Source: an uncultured Bacteroidales bacterium
Lineage (GTDB): Bacteria; Bacteroidota; Bacteroidia; Bacteroidales; Muribaculaceae
Assembly (NCBI GenBank): GCA_900554845.1
Contig: USIY01000011.1
Coordinates: 1-22,076, forward strand
DNA length: 22,076 nt
Direction of reading: 5' to 3'
The position numbers were made by a program, and so were the translations under genes. The notes under the pieces were generated by a model that was not told the origin of the DNA, searched no databases, and saw only the letters and a program-made list of their open reading frames with translations. This document shows, piece after piece, positions 14,131 through 21,502 of the stretch (position 1 is the first letter of the stretch; each line of letters opens with the position of its first letter).

Positions 14131-14823
14131 ATGGAAAAGAATGTTTTGGATCCGGAAAGGTTCCGGGGCGCTTTGATAGATATGGACGGAGTTCTGTATG
14201 ACTCGATGCCTGGCCATACGCTTTCCTGGAAGCGCATGATGGACAGTGTCGGGATAGATGTGCCTCGCGATGAATTTTATCTTTATGAAGGGATGACGGG
14301 CAAAGCAACTATCAACCTGTTGATGCAACGCGCTTTTGGCCATGGCGTCAGCGATGAGGAGGCCGCTCGTCTCTATGCTGTAAAGAGCGCGAATTTCAAG
14401 GCTCTCGGTCCCGCTCCCAAGATGCCCGGCGCCGACAGAATGCTTGCCGCTCTCGAATCGTTGGGGTTGAAAAGGGTACTGGTCACAGGTTCCGGCCAGG
14501 CAAGCCTGCTTGACAAACTGGAACGCGATTATCCCGGAGTGTTCCCTGCCGGAAAACGTGTCACGGCGCACGATGTGACGCACGGTAAGCCGGATCCTGA
14601 ACCATATCTGAAAGGGGCTGAACTTATCGGAGAGGCGCCCGGGCAGTGCTTGGTCGTGGAGAACGCCCCTCTTGGCGTCCGTGCCGGTAAAGCGGCCGGA
14701 TGCTTTGTCTGCGCCGTAACGACCGGTCCGATTCCGCGTGTGGAGTTCGAAAAGGAGAATGCCGACATGATTTTTAACAGCATGGATGACTTCGCCGACT
14801 ATTTGGAATCTTTACGTAAATGA
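14131..14823 (+). CDS. HAD-superfamily hydrolase, beta-phosphoglucomutase-like
   Basis: The 230-residue protein is a predicted cytoplasmic phosphatase or phosphomutase of HAD subfamily IA. Motif I is LIDMDGVLYDS (15-25), with nucleophile Asp17 and acid/base Asp19. A helical cap follows (about 26-95), then motif II LVTGSGQ (116-122), motif III HGKPDPEPY (about 151-159) and motif IV VVENAPLGVRAG, where Asn replaces the second acidic residue of the common ED pair. The substrate cannot be predicted. Its stop codon overlaps the aroB ATG (ATGA), so the two are translationally coupled; a link to shikimate-pathway sugar phosphates is possible but unproven. The start is fixed by the -7 element four bases upstream. 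Confidence 0.9.
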   Translation: MEKNVLDPERFRGALIDMDGVLYDSMPGHTLSWKRMMDSVGIDVPRDEFYLYEGMTGKATINLLMQRAFGHGVSDEEAARLYAVKSANFKALGPAPKMPGADRMLAALESLGLKRVLVTGSGQASLLDKLERDYPGVFPAGKRVTAHDVTHGKPDPEPYLKGAELIGEAPGQCLVVENAPLGVRAGKAAGCFVCAVTTGPIPRVEFEKENADMIFNSMDDFADYLESLRK

Positions 14824-15845
14824 TTATGGACTGGCGGAAAGAACTGGATAAAGAGCTCGCGGCGTTGGATCACGACAAGACGTTTGTATTGACGGATTCA
14901 AATGTGGCTGATCTCTTCGATTATCCCGGCGTCAGGATTGTGGTTCCGGCGGGAGAGGGGAGCAAGGATGTAGGCCGGCTTGTGGAGATATGGCGCGCAC
15001 TTACTGAATCGGGTGCCACACGCCGTTCAATATTGGTCAATATAGGGGGTGGTGTGGTGAGTGATCTCGGCGGTTTCGCAGCCGCTACTTTCAAGCGCGG
15101 TATCCGGTATATCAATGTTCCGACAACTCTTCTCGCCATGGCCGACGCGGCCATAGGTGGCAAGACAGGAATAGATTTCGACGGCTATAAAAATGAAGTC
15201 GGCGCTTTCAGAATGCCCGAGCGTGTGATTGTGGACGGCGGATGGCTGCGCACTCTCGGGCCGGAATTGCTGGCTGATGGGTTGGCGGAAGTGGTGAAGA
15301 GCGCAATGCTCGGATCCCGGCTTGAGTATGAGAGCCTGCTGGATATGCAAGGTGAACTGAATGTCGAAAAATTAGGCCTCGCCGCCGAATGGTCGGCGCG
15401 TTTCAAGGAACAGGTGGTGACTCAGGATCCGACGGAACAGGGGCTGCGACGAATCTTGAATCTCGGTCACACCGCCGGCCATGCCTTCGAGTCCCTTGCC
15501 GCGGGACTCGGGAGCCCTGTGGGACATGGAACAGCGGTGGCGCACGGTTTGCTCGTAAGCTTGATTCTGAGTCAGGAAATCTGCGGCCTGCCCGAGAATT
15601 GCGCCGGCATATACGCTGATCGTATTCTCAAAAGATATTATTCTCCTCTTCCGAATGGTGTCCTCGATATCCCTGCATTGATGGAACTGATGCGCCACGA
15701 TAAGAAAAATCCGAAGCAGGGAGAAATCGCTTTCGTACTGCTCCGGAATATATCCGAACCCGTGGAATGTGTCGTTCCGGGCACGCTTTGCATCAAGTCG
15801 GCGCTGTCGGTGTATGAATCTATCGTGTGTTCATTGTATCAGTGA
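14820..15845 (+). CDS. aroB: 3-dehydroquinate synthase
   Basis: AroB turns DAHP into 3-dehydroquinate, the second step of the shikimate pathway, using NAD and a divalent metal. The 341-residue product has GGGVVSDLGGFAAATFKRG (76-94), GGKTGID (113-119), the metal ligand Glu157 in DGLAEVVKSAM, NLGHTAGHAFE (214-224) and the third ligand region GHGTAVAHG (235-243). It is slightly shorter at the N-terminus than many AroB proteins. The ATG at 14820 overlaps the HAD stop; a second ATG two codons later is an alternative start. The 3' end overlaps the convergent phosphatase gene by 15 bases, with no terminator between. Confidence 0.95.
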   Translation: MIMDWRKELDKELAALDHDKTFVLTDSNVADLFDYPGVRIVVPAGEGSKDVGRLVEIWRALTESGATRRSILVNIGGGVVSDLGGFAAATFKRGIRYINVPTTLLAMADAAIGGKTGIDFDGYKNEVGAFRMPERVIVDGGWLRTLGPELLADGLAEVVKSAMLGSRLEYESLLDMQGELNVEKLGLAAEWSARFKEQVVTQDPTEQGLRRILNLGHTAGHAFESLAAGLGSPVGHGTAVAHGLLVSLILSQEICGLPENCAGIYADRILKRYYSPLPNGVLDIPALMELMRHDKKNPKQGEIAFVLLRNISEPVECVVPGTLCIKSALSVYESIVCSLYQ

Positions 15846-17063
15846 GAGCCAGTAATCCGAGAGGTCCTTCCAAGGCACGAGATAGCCTCGGCCGGGCACG
15901 GGCTTGACGTTCCTTCCGTTAAGACGGACGGCGGCCATCGTGCCACTTTCGGTCTGGAATAGGAACAGAGCCAGATTCGCTCCGAGAGGCACCACATTCT
16001 CCGATTTCCATTGTGTGGCAAGCGCTTCGGCGTCTGTGGTCATTGCGTGGCATCCCGGAATTCTCAGCGCGGACAGCAACGGCATCAGTGTCTCTGCATG
16101 TCCGAAATATCCGTCGAAACGCTTTTCGTCAAGGTGGTTCAAAGCCGAGTCCGCACCCTCGATAATACTGCGTACAAGCGTCGACACAGCCATCGGCACT
16201 ATATTCCCGTTCAACGGTGTAACACAATTCCGCAGATAGTGGGTCAGGTTGGATAGTAGCCAGCACTGACGGTATTCTTCCGCGGTCAGAATGCTGTCGT
16301 CGGGTCCTGAAAGCCCCATGGCGCGCCGTGACTGTAGGATCGCATATATGTCCGTCACCAGATCCTGCGCCTTGTGCTCTTTCAGCTTTACGGGACGTTT
16401 GAACACTCTTGCCAGCGGTTCCGTAGGTATGTTTTCAGCCTGATATTTCGCTGTCAGCTTCTTCCAGTCCCCGTCACGACGGTATGCGTCGTAGACCGAG
16501 TCAGTGTCGAAGAAGTACACAAGGGGAGAATATCTATGCCCTGATCCTGACGTGACATTCAGCTTATCGTTAACAAGCATCATGGCATGGTTGAACTGAT
16601 ACATCGTCATCATGGCGCGGGGCACGAACGACGACAGCGTGTTGACTTCGGCGTCCAAAGTGCCGGTTGCCGGAAAGAGCCGCGTCATCTCATTCCCGAG
16701 AATCTCCTGTTCACGGACGCCCACCTCGGAAAGCTGTCCCCATTTCCCGTGGCTTAGTGCGAGGATTGAGTCCATTGCCGCCAACAGGTCGGCGCCTGCC
16801 GGTGTGAGATTGTCTTCTGATTTGGCCTGGCGGAGCACCGGTTCAAGCTTGTCGAACTTTTTCGGACCGGTCATGTATCGCGCGCCATGCCGGGCGACAT
16901 AAGCGCAATAGACGGGCTGAAGCGTGTCTCCCCATGACGGAGGTTCCTCAAGACTGAAGTCGTAGGGCATCATCGTCCCCTCGTATTGACGGGGCAGCAA
17001 TGAATGAGCCTGAGCCCCCATAAGGGGGATCAGGCTCAGCAACAATATAAGAAATCGTGTCAT
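15831..17063 (-). CDS. Exported histidine phosphatase, MINPP-like (possible phytase)
   Basis: The 410-residue protein begins with a signal peptide (hydrophobic 4-17, cleavage likely after AQA at 19). It has the clade-2 histidine phosphatase motif ARHGARYMTG (57-66), with nucleophile His59 and Arg58/Arg62. The distal motif is GHAETLMPL (321-329). The HAE triplet, in place of the HD of ordinary acid phosphatases, marks multiple inositol polyphosphate phosphatases (MINPP), and a MINPP with phytase activity is known from Bacteroides thetaiotaomicron. It probably acts in the periplasm or outside the cell on inositol or other phosphate esters. The ATG shares one base with the stop of the oxidoreductase gamma gene (TGATG), so it appears to be translated from that operon's mRNA. 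Confidence 0.85.
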   Translation of the reverse strand: MTRFLILLLSLIPLMGAQAHSLLPRQYEGTMMPYDFSLEEPPSWGDTLQPVYCAYVARHGARYMTGPKKFDKLEPVLRQAKSEDNLTPAGADLLAAMDSILALSHGKWGQLSEVGVREQEILGNEMTRLFPATGTLDAEVNTLSSFVPRAMMTMYQFNHAMMLVNDKLNVTSGSGHRYSPLVYFFDTDSVYDAYRRDGDWKKLTAKYQAENIPTEPLARVFKRPVKLKEHKAQDLVTDIYAILQSRRAMGLSGPDDSILTAEEYRQCWLLSNLTHYLRNCVTPLNGNIVPMAVSTLVRSIIEGADSALNHLDEKRFDGYFGHAETLMPLLSALRIPGCHAMTTDAEALATQWKSENVVPLGANLALFLFQTESGTMAAVRLNGRNVKPVPGRGYLVPWKDLSDYWLSLIQ

Positions 17064-17599
17064 CAGATAAGCGACCCACCCTTTTCGATGGCTTTCTCAT
17101 TCATCGGAATGAGCTTATGGTGACGTTCGGGGAGTGATTTTTTCAGACCCTTTATCACGTTTTCCATCGGGAGTTTATAATCCATGGCCTTGAGCAGAGC
17201 GCCCATCACGACCATGTTGTACGCTTTGGAGTTGCCCATCTCGAGCGTGGCCTCCATAGCGTCGATGGGATATATCTTGATGTCTTCCCTTGTGGGATGG
17301 TTATGTATTCCGTTTGTGTCGTAGATCAGGACGCCGCCGGGTTTCACCTTCGGACCGAATTTGTCGAGGCTCTGCTGGTTGAGCGCCACTACGATGTCGT
17401 ACTTGTCGAGCACGGGGCTTGAGATTTTCTGATCGCTGAGGATGACGGTCACGTTGGCCGTGCCGCCGCGCTGTTCCGGACCATAGGAAGGCATCCATGT
17501 TACTTCCTTGTCGTCCATCAGTCCCGAGTAAGCCAGAATCTTGCCCATCGACAGAACGCCCTGTCCGCCGAATCCGGCTATGATTATCTCTTGTTTCAT
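17063..17599 (-). CDS. 2-oxoacid:ferredoxin oxidoreductase, gamma subunit
   Basis: The gamma subunit of the heterotetrameric enzyme that decarboxylates a 2-oxoacid to acyl-CoA while reducing ferredoxin. The 178-residue product starts MKQEIIIAGFGGQGVLSMG. It has the EVTWMPSYGPEQRGGTANV stretch and NQQSLDKF, all typical of this subunit. An upstream in-frame ATG nine codons earlier would begin just inside the gap after the beta gene; it is rejected because the family begins with this MKxEIIIAGFGGQG core. It starts 19 bases after the beta stop. Its stop overlaps the start of the exported phosphatase. Confidence 0.93.
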   Translation of the reverse strand: MKQEIIIAGFGGQGVLSMGKILAYSGLMDDKEVTWMPSYGPEQRGGTANVTVILSDQKISSPVLDKYDIVVALNQQSLDKFGPKVKPGGVLIYDTNGIHNHPTREDIKIYPIDAMEATLEMGNSKAYNMVVMGALLKAMDYKLPMENVIKGLKKSLPERHHKLIPMNEKAIEKGGSLI

Positions 17600-17618
17600 G
17601 AATTTTGCGGATTTGGGG

Positions 17619-18380
17619 TTACACATTCTTCAGGTCGCCCAGCGGATACTTGGCGAACATGTTCTCGGCCATCCATTCGTTGGCCTTTTCAGGGCTCATC
17701 TTCCAGCCGGAGTTGCATGTCGACACCACTTCCACCACGCTTGTTCCGCGTTTGTCGATCGCGTTCTGGAACGCTTTTTTCAGGGCGTTCTTGAACTTGC
17801 GGACGTTTGCGGGTGTGTGGACGGACTGGCGTGTCACGTAGCAGGTGCCGTCAAGGATCGCCATAAGGTTGGTGATTTCCAGCGGATGTCCGTTCAGATC
17901 CACGCGTCGGCCGTAAGGAGTGGTGGCAGTCTTCTGGCCCACCAGTGTTGTCGGGGCCATCTGGCCGCCGGTCATTCCATAGATGGCGTTGTTGATGAAG
18001 ATCATCACTATGTTCTCGCCGCGGTTGGCGGCGTGGATTGACTCTGCGGTGCCTATGGCCGACATGTCGCCGTCGCCCTGGTATGTGAACAGCACGTTCT
18101 CGGGCCAGAGACGCGAGGCGGCGGTGGCCACTGCCGGTGCGCGTCCGTGGGCGGCTTCGATCCAGTCAACGTCTATATAATTGTATGCGAACACGGCGCA
18201 GCCTACGGGCGACACGCCCACGGCCTTCTCCGTCAGTCCCATCTCGTCGATCACCTCGGCAAGGATCTTGTGCACCACGCCGTGGCTGCACCCCGGGCAG
18301 TAGTGCATGTGCACCTCTTCCAGCAGACGGGGCTTGCTGTAAACCTTGTTTTCTTCCCTGATAATATCTTCGATTTCCAT
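17619..18380 (-). CDS. 2-oxoacid:ferredoxin oxidoreductase, beta subunit (thiamine-diphosphate binding)
   Basis: The 253-residue catalytic subunit binds thiamine diphosphate and a 4Fe-4S cluster. It has HYCPGCSHG (26-34), VGCAVFAYNYIDVD (59-72), the cofactor motif GDGDMSAIGTAE (102-113) with NNAIYGMTGGQ (130-140), and ATTPYGR (152-158). The TTPYGR and YGMTGGQ forms are common in the branched-chain and 2-oxoglutarate type enzymes. The start at MEIEDIIREE is preferred over an in-frame upstream ATG that would add 48 basic, Ser-rich residues overlapping the alpha gene. It lies 22 bases after the alpha stop and 19 before gamma. Confidence 0.94.
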   Translation of the reverse strand: MEIEDIIREENKVYSKPRLLEEVHMHYCPGCSHGVVHKILAEVIDEMGLTEKAVGVSPVGCAVFAYNYIDVDWIEAAHGRAPAVATAASRLWPENVLFTYQGDGDMSAIGTAESIHAANRGENIVMIFINNAIYGMTGGQMAPTTLVGQKTATTPYGRRVDLNGHPLEITNLMAILDGTCYVTRQSVHTPANVRKFKNALKKAFQNAIDKRGTSVVEVVSTCNSGWKMSPEKANEWMAENMFAKYPLGDLKNV

Positions 18381-18402
18381 GTTTTCAGAGTTTTCGGCGT
18401 GA

Positions 18403-19491
18403 TTACTTGCGGTTGATGATTTTCTCCTTGAGGGCGCTGACAACTTCCTCCGGACTGGGGATGATTCCTCCCAGACGGCCGAAATGCTCCACTGGGAGAG
18501 CGTCGTGGACGGCCAGGCGGACATCTTCTATCATCTGTCCGGCGTTCAATTCCACCACCAGGATGCCTTTCTTTCCCTGGGCGGCCTTGTATACGGCCTC
18601 CGTGGGGAAGGGCCAGAGGGTGATGGGGCGGACTATGCCGACCTTGATGCCCTCTTCGGCTGCGATCTCGCGGGCCTTGTCGGAAATACGGGCTATCGAG
18701 CCGAAGGCCACGATCAGATAGTCGGCGTCCTCCACGCCGATCTCTTCCCAGCGGGTCTCGTTCTTCTCGATCTCGGCGTAGCGTGCCTGAAGCTCATGGT
18801 TGATCACCTCCATGCGGGAGGATTCCAGCTCAAGGCTGGTTATGACGTTGCGTTTGCGATCACCCTTGCGGCCTGTGGCGGCCCAGGGGCACTGTTCGCG
18901 GATCTGATCGTCAGTGCGGCGCGGACGCGGTTCGGGAAGCACAACCTTCTCCATCATCTGACCCACGATACCGTCGGCCAGGATCATGCACGGGTTGGTG
19001 TATTTGAAAGCGAGGTCGAAGCCCAGTCCCACGAAGTCCACCATCTCCTGGACGGTGCTTGGGGCGAGCACTATCAGATGATAGTCGCCGTGGCCGCCTC
19101 CTTTGGTGGCCTGGAAATAATCCGCCTGGCTCGGCTGGATGGTGCCGAGTCCGGGACCGCCGCGCATCACGTTGAGGATAAGCGCCGGCAGCGACGCGGC
19201 GGCGATGTAAGAGATACCCTCCTGCTTGAGGCTGATACCGGGAGATGACGACGACGTCATCACGGCTTTGCCCGTCGAGGCGCCGCCGTATACCATGTTG
19301 ATGGCTGCTAACTCCGATTCTGCCTGGAGCACGACCATGCCCGTGGTCTCCCACGGCATCAGTTCCTCCAGTGTCTCAAGCACCTCGGATTGGGGAGTGA
19401 TGGGATAGCCGAAGTAGCCGTCGCATCCGTAACGGATCGCGGCGTGCGCTATCGCCTCGTTGCCCTTCATGAGCCTTACTTCTTCTTTCAT
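18403..19491 (-). CDS. vorB: 2-oxoacid:ferredoxin oxidoreductase, alpha subunit (VorB-like)
   Basis: The 362-residue alpha subunit contributes to substrate and thiamine-diphosphate binding. It starts MKEEVRLMKGNEAIAHAAIR. It has the family signatures GYFGYPITPQSEVLE, QAESELAAINMVYGGASTGK and MTSSSSPGISLKQEG (about 76-91), then GGPGLGTIQPSQADYFQATKG. The C-terminal domain carries VAFGSIARI and VGIVRPITLWPFP. Sequences of this kind are usually annotated as 3-methyl-2-oxobutanoate:ferredoxin oxidoreductase VorB, but KorA-type 2-oxoglutarate enzymes look very similar, so the true substrate is open. An ATG eight codons upstream is a possible alternative start. It is the second gene of the operon, 58 bases after the ferredoxin subunit. 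Confidence 0.93.
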   Translation of the reverse strand: MKEEVRLMKGNEAIAHAAIRYGCDGYFGYPITPQSEVLETLEELMPWETTGMVVLQAESELAAINMVYGGASTGKAVMTSSSSPGISLKQEGISYIAAASLPALILNVMRGGPGLGTIQPSQADYFQATKGGGHGDYHLIVLAPSTVQEMVDFVGLGFDLAFKYTNPCMILADGIVGQMMEKVVLPEPRPRRTDDQIREQCPWAATGRKGDRKRNVITSLELESSRMEVINHELQARYAEIEKNETRWEEIGVEDADYLIVAFGSIARISDKAREIAAEEGIKVGIVRPITLWPFPTEAVYKAAQGKKGILVVELNAGQMIEDVRLAVHDALPVEHFGRLGGIIPSPEEVVSALKEKIINRK

Positions 19492-19549
19492 AATTCGTTT
19501 GTGTTTCTCCGGCAATTCATCCGGTGGAAATTAGACTTTGGTTAGATTT

Positions 19550-19783
19550 TTAGTCCTCGACTTTTACTCTGTATACTTCTATACAGGCGTCCGGACATAC
19601 CAGCGCGCATGATGTGCAGCCGGTGCAGTTTTCGGGATTCGCCATATAAGCGTAATGATAGCCGCGGTCGTTGACCTCATTGGGCTGTAGCGACAAAGTC
19701 TTTGTCGGACAGGCTACAACGCATAGGTTGCACCCTTTGCACCGCACTGTGTTCACGGTGATTGCTCCTCGTATTTTTGCCAT
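19550..19783 (-). CDS. 2-oxoacid:ferredoxin oxidoreductase, delta subunit (2x 4Fe-4S ferredoxin)
   Basis: The 77-residue dicluster ferredoxin passes electrons from the catalytic subunits to free ferredoxin. It holds two CxxCxxCxxxCP motifs: Cys 15, 18, 21, 25 in RCKGCNLCVVACP, and Cys 53, 56, 59, 63 in NCTGCTSCALVCP. The start MAKIRGAITVN is preferred over an ATG seven codons upstream because family members begin with MAKIxGAI. It is the first gene of the operon, the usual delta-alpha-beta-gamma order. The operon promoter lies about 60 bases upstream. Confidence 0.94.
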   Translation of the reverse strand: MAKIRGAITVNTVRCKGCNLCVVACPTKTLSLQPNEVNDRGYHYAYMANPENCTGCTSCALVCPDACIEVYRVKVED

Positions 19784-19845
19784 GGTCAGAAGGTTAGGTT
19801 TCAAGTATCTTCCTCCCTTTTACGGGTGGTATTGTACTTCATCTA

Positions 19846-19877
19846 CAAAAGTAGCAAAGTTTTTCGAAAAAAACGAA
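19846..19877 (-). promoter_or_regulatory. Promoter of the 2-oxoacid:ferredoxin oxidoreductase operon
   Basis: The minus strand has TACTTTTG (complement of 19846-19853), a full TAnnTTTG match. TTCG (complement of 19874-19877), one base off TTTG, lies 20 bases upstream in a T-rich run. The leader would be about 57 bases. Confidence 0.65.
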
Positions 19878-19911
19878 TAAAAAAAGAAATTTTTTTCATT
19901 AGACGCAAGAA

Positions 19912-19948
19912 GCCCCGTTCCGCTGCCGTGTGCATGCTGGAACGGGGC
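19912..19948 (-). terminator. GC-rich hairpin after the sirtuin gene
   Basis: GCCCCGTTCC (19912-19921) and GGAACGGGGC (19939-19948) are perfect 10-base complements around a 17-base loop. The hairpin lies 20 bases past the sirtuin stop and before the oxidoreductase promoter. The minus-strand bases after it (TTCTTGCG) are only weakly T-rich, with stronger T content 20 bases on. It is likely a terminator of the minus-strand sirtuin transcript, though not a textbook one. Confidence 0.7.
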
Positions 19949-19967
19949 CCCTTATTCGCAGGTCTTT

Positions 19968-20666
19968 TTATTTTTCGGAAAGCAGCTTGACGAGGGTCTC
20001 CATCCCTTTCGTTGCCGGTTCCTTGATGACCGTTAGGTCCGGGATTCCGCTGACGCTCGCCGGGTTCGGATCGATGTAATAGACGGGTGTGCCCGGACGC
20101 ACGCACTGTATCAGTCCGGCGGCGGGGTATACCACCAGCGACGTACCTATCACCACGAAAATGTCGGCTTTATGCACCAGCTCCACCGCTTTCTCGATGT
20201 TCGGCACAGGCTCGTTGAAAAACACGATGTGCGGACGCATCGGGTCGCCGTTCTTGCCCCGTGTGGCGGGTGAGGTCTCCAGATGATCTATGTCGAGCGT
20301 CTCGGTGTATTCCGGATTGCGTATGGACCGGATCTTCATCAGTTCGCCGTGCAAGTGCAGCACCTTGCTTGATCCTGCGCGCTCATGCAGGTCGTCGACG
20401 TTCTGCGTGATGATGTACACGTCGTAATCCTTTTCAAGTTCCGCCAGCGCCTTATGGGCGGCGTTGGGAAGCGCCTTGAGTAGATCCTTGCGGCGCTCGT
20501 TGTAGAAATGATGCACGAGTTCGGGATCGCGGGCGAATCCCTCCGCCGACGCAACCTGCATCACCGGATAGTTTTCCCACAGTCCTCCCGCGTCGCGGAA
20601 TGTGCTTATGCCGCTTTCGGCGCTGATGCCGGCTCCTGTCGACACCACAAGTATTGGCTTTCCCAT
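19968..20666 (-). CDS. cobB: Sir2-family NAD-dependent deacylase without zinc cysteines
   Basis: Sirtuins remove acyl groups from protein lysines, using NAD and giving O-acyl-ADP-ribose and nicotinamide. The 232-residue product has TGAGISAESGISTFRD (10-25), ITQNVDDLHERAGS (86-99), the catalytic His106 in HLHGEL, and GTSLVVYPAAGL (174-185). FYNERRKDL (54-62) supplies Tyr55 and Arg58, the pair that marks SIRT5/CobB-like desuccinylases. The region that normally holds four zinc-binding cysteines (about 110-145) has none; the only Cys is 188. The start MGKPILVV is chosen; ATGs two codons and twelve codons earlier are alternatives. The gene is single, ends in a hairpin and is divergent from the dehydrogenase gene. 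Confidence 0.9.
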   Translation of the reverse strand: MGKPILVVSTGAGISAESGISTFRDAGGLWENYPVMQVASAEGFARDPELVHHFYNERRKDLLKALPNAAHKALAELEKDYDVYIITQNVDDLHERAGSSKVLHLHGELMKIRSIRNPEYTETLDIDHLETSPATRGKNGDPMRPHIVFFNEPVPNIEKAVELVHKADIFVVIGTSLVVYPAAGLIQCVRPGTPVYYIDPNPASVSGIPDLTVIKEPATKGMETLVKLLSEK

Positions 20667-20749
20667 AATCATGAATGTTTTGGCTCTTAAATTAAAACTC
20701 ACGTGCGCCCCGTTTTGTTATTTAAGAGTATTAAGAAATAAGCGTCAAT

Positions 20750-21502
20750 ATGAAGAGAATAGTTATAATGGGAGCCTCCTCGGGCATAGGTTACGCATGT
20801 GCGGAGGCTCTGGCCAAGCGGGGAGTGAAGGTTGGCGTCGCGGCGCGTCATGTCAGATCGCTTGAGGAATTGAAGAAAAAGTATCCCGAACAGGTGGAAT
20901 ACGCCGACATCGACGTCACCAAGCCCTCGGCCGTGGCGAAGCTGGAGGCCCTGATAGAAAAGCTCGGCGGCATGGACATTTACTTCCACGTGGCCGGAAT
21001 TGGTTATGAGAACACCTCGCTCGACCCGGAGGCCGAGGTGGCGGTGTTCAATACTAACACCTTAGGGTTTGTCCGTTGCATATGCGCCGCCTACCGCTAC
21101 TTCCGCAACAATCATATCCACGGTCAGATCGCCGCCGTCACGTCCGTGGCAGGCACCAACGGCATCGCCCGCCTGTCGGCGTATTCAGCCTCTAAGGCGG
21201 CCGATCAGAAGTGGCTCGTGGCGCTGGAGCAGCTCAGCAACAATTCCGACGCCGGGATAACGTTCACAGACATCCGTCCCGGATGGGTGGAGACGCCGTT
21301 GCTGACTCCGGGCAACAAGTATCCCATGACCATGAGTCTGGAATATGCCGTGCCTCTTATTCTTAAGGCCATAGTGCGCAAGAAACGCGTGGCCGTCATC
21401 GACTGGCGATGGAACATTGTGGTCGGACTGTGGCGCATGATTCCCAATGTCCTCTACACCCGACTCAACATCCCGATCTCGAAGCCGGACGTCACTCTTT
21501 GA
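20750..21502 (+). CDS. Short-chain dehydrogenase/reductase
   Basis: The 250-residue protein is a classical SDR oxidoreductase. The cofactor motif GASSGIG is at 8-14 and HVAG (80-83) stands where NNAG is usual. Asn103 lies in FNTNTLG, the catalytic Ser132 in VTSVAG, and YSASK gives Tyr145 and Lys149. RPGWVETPL follows the active site, as in the family. Ala31-Arg33 after the second strand suggests NADP preference. The C-terminal 40 residues are rich in Trp, Ile and Leu (WRWNIVVGLWRMIPNVLY) and may associate with membrane. The substrate is unknown. No clear Bacteroidota promoter is visible in the short divergent spacer. The 3' end overlaps the nitroreductase gene by 11 bases, tail to tail. Confidence 0.9.
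   Translation: MKRIVIMGASSGIGYACAEALAKRGVKVGVAARHVRSLEELKKKYPEQVEYADIDVTKPSAVAKLEALIEKLGGMDIYFHVAGIGYENTSLDPEAEVAVFNTNTLGFVRCICAAYRYFRNNHIHGQIAAVTSVAGTNGIARLSAYSASKAADQKWLVALEQLSNNSDAGITFTDIRPGWVETPLLTPGNKYPMTMSLEYAVPLILKAIVRKKRVAVIDWRWNIVVGLWRMIPNVLYTRLNIPISKPDVTL

Noticed and set aside
17619..18524. Longer start for the oxidoreductase beta gene, adding 48 residues
   Set aside because: The extra part is Ser/Arg-rich, unlike the family, and overlaps the alpha coding region; the ATG at 18380 fits the family start.
18484..19248. Open frame of 254 codons on the plus strand opposite the oxidoreductase alpha gene
   Set aside because: It is the shadow of a well-conserved gene, with no domain and no promoter or ribosome site.
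20667..20749. Promoters in the divergent sirtuin/dehydrogenase spacer
   Set aside because: Only partial matches (for example TTTG at 20714-20717 without a partner at the right distance), too weak to list.
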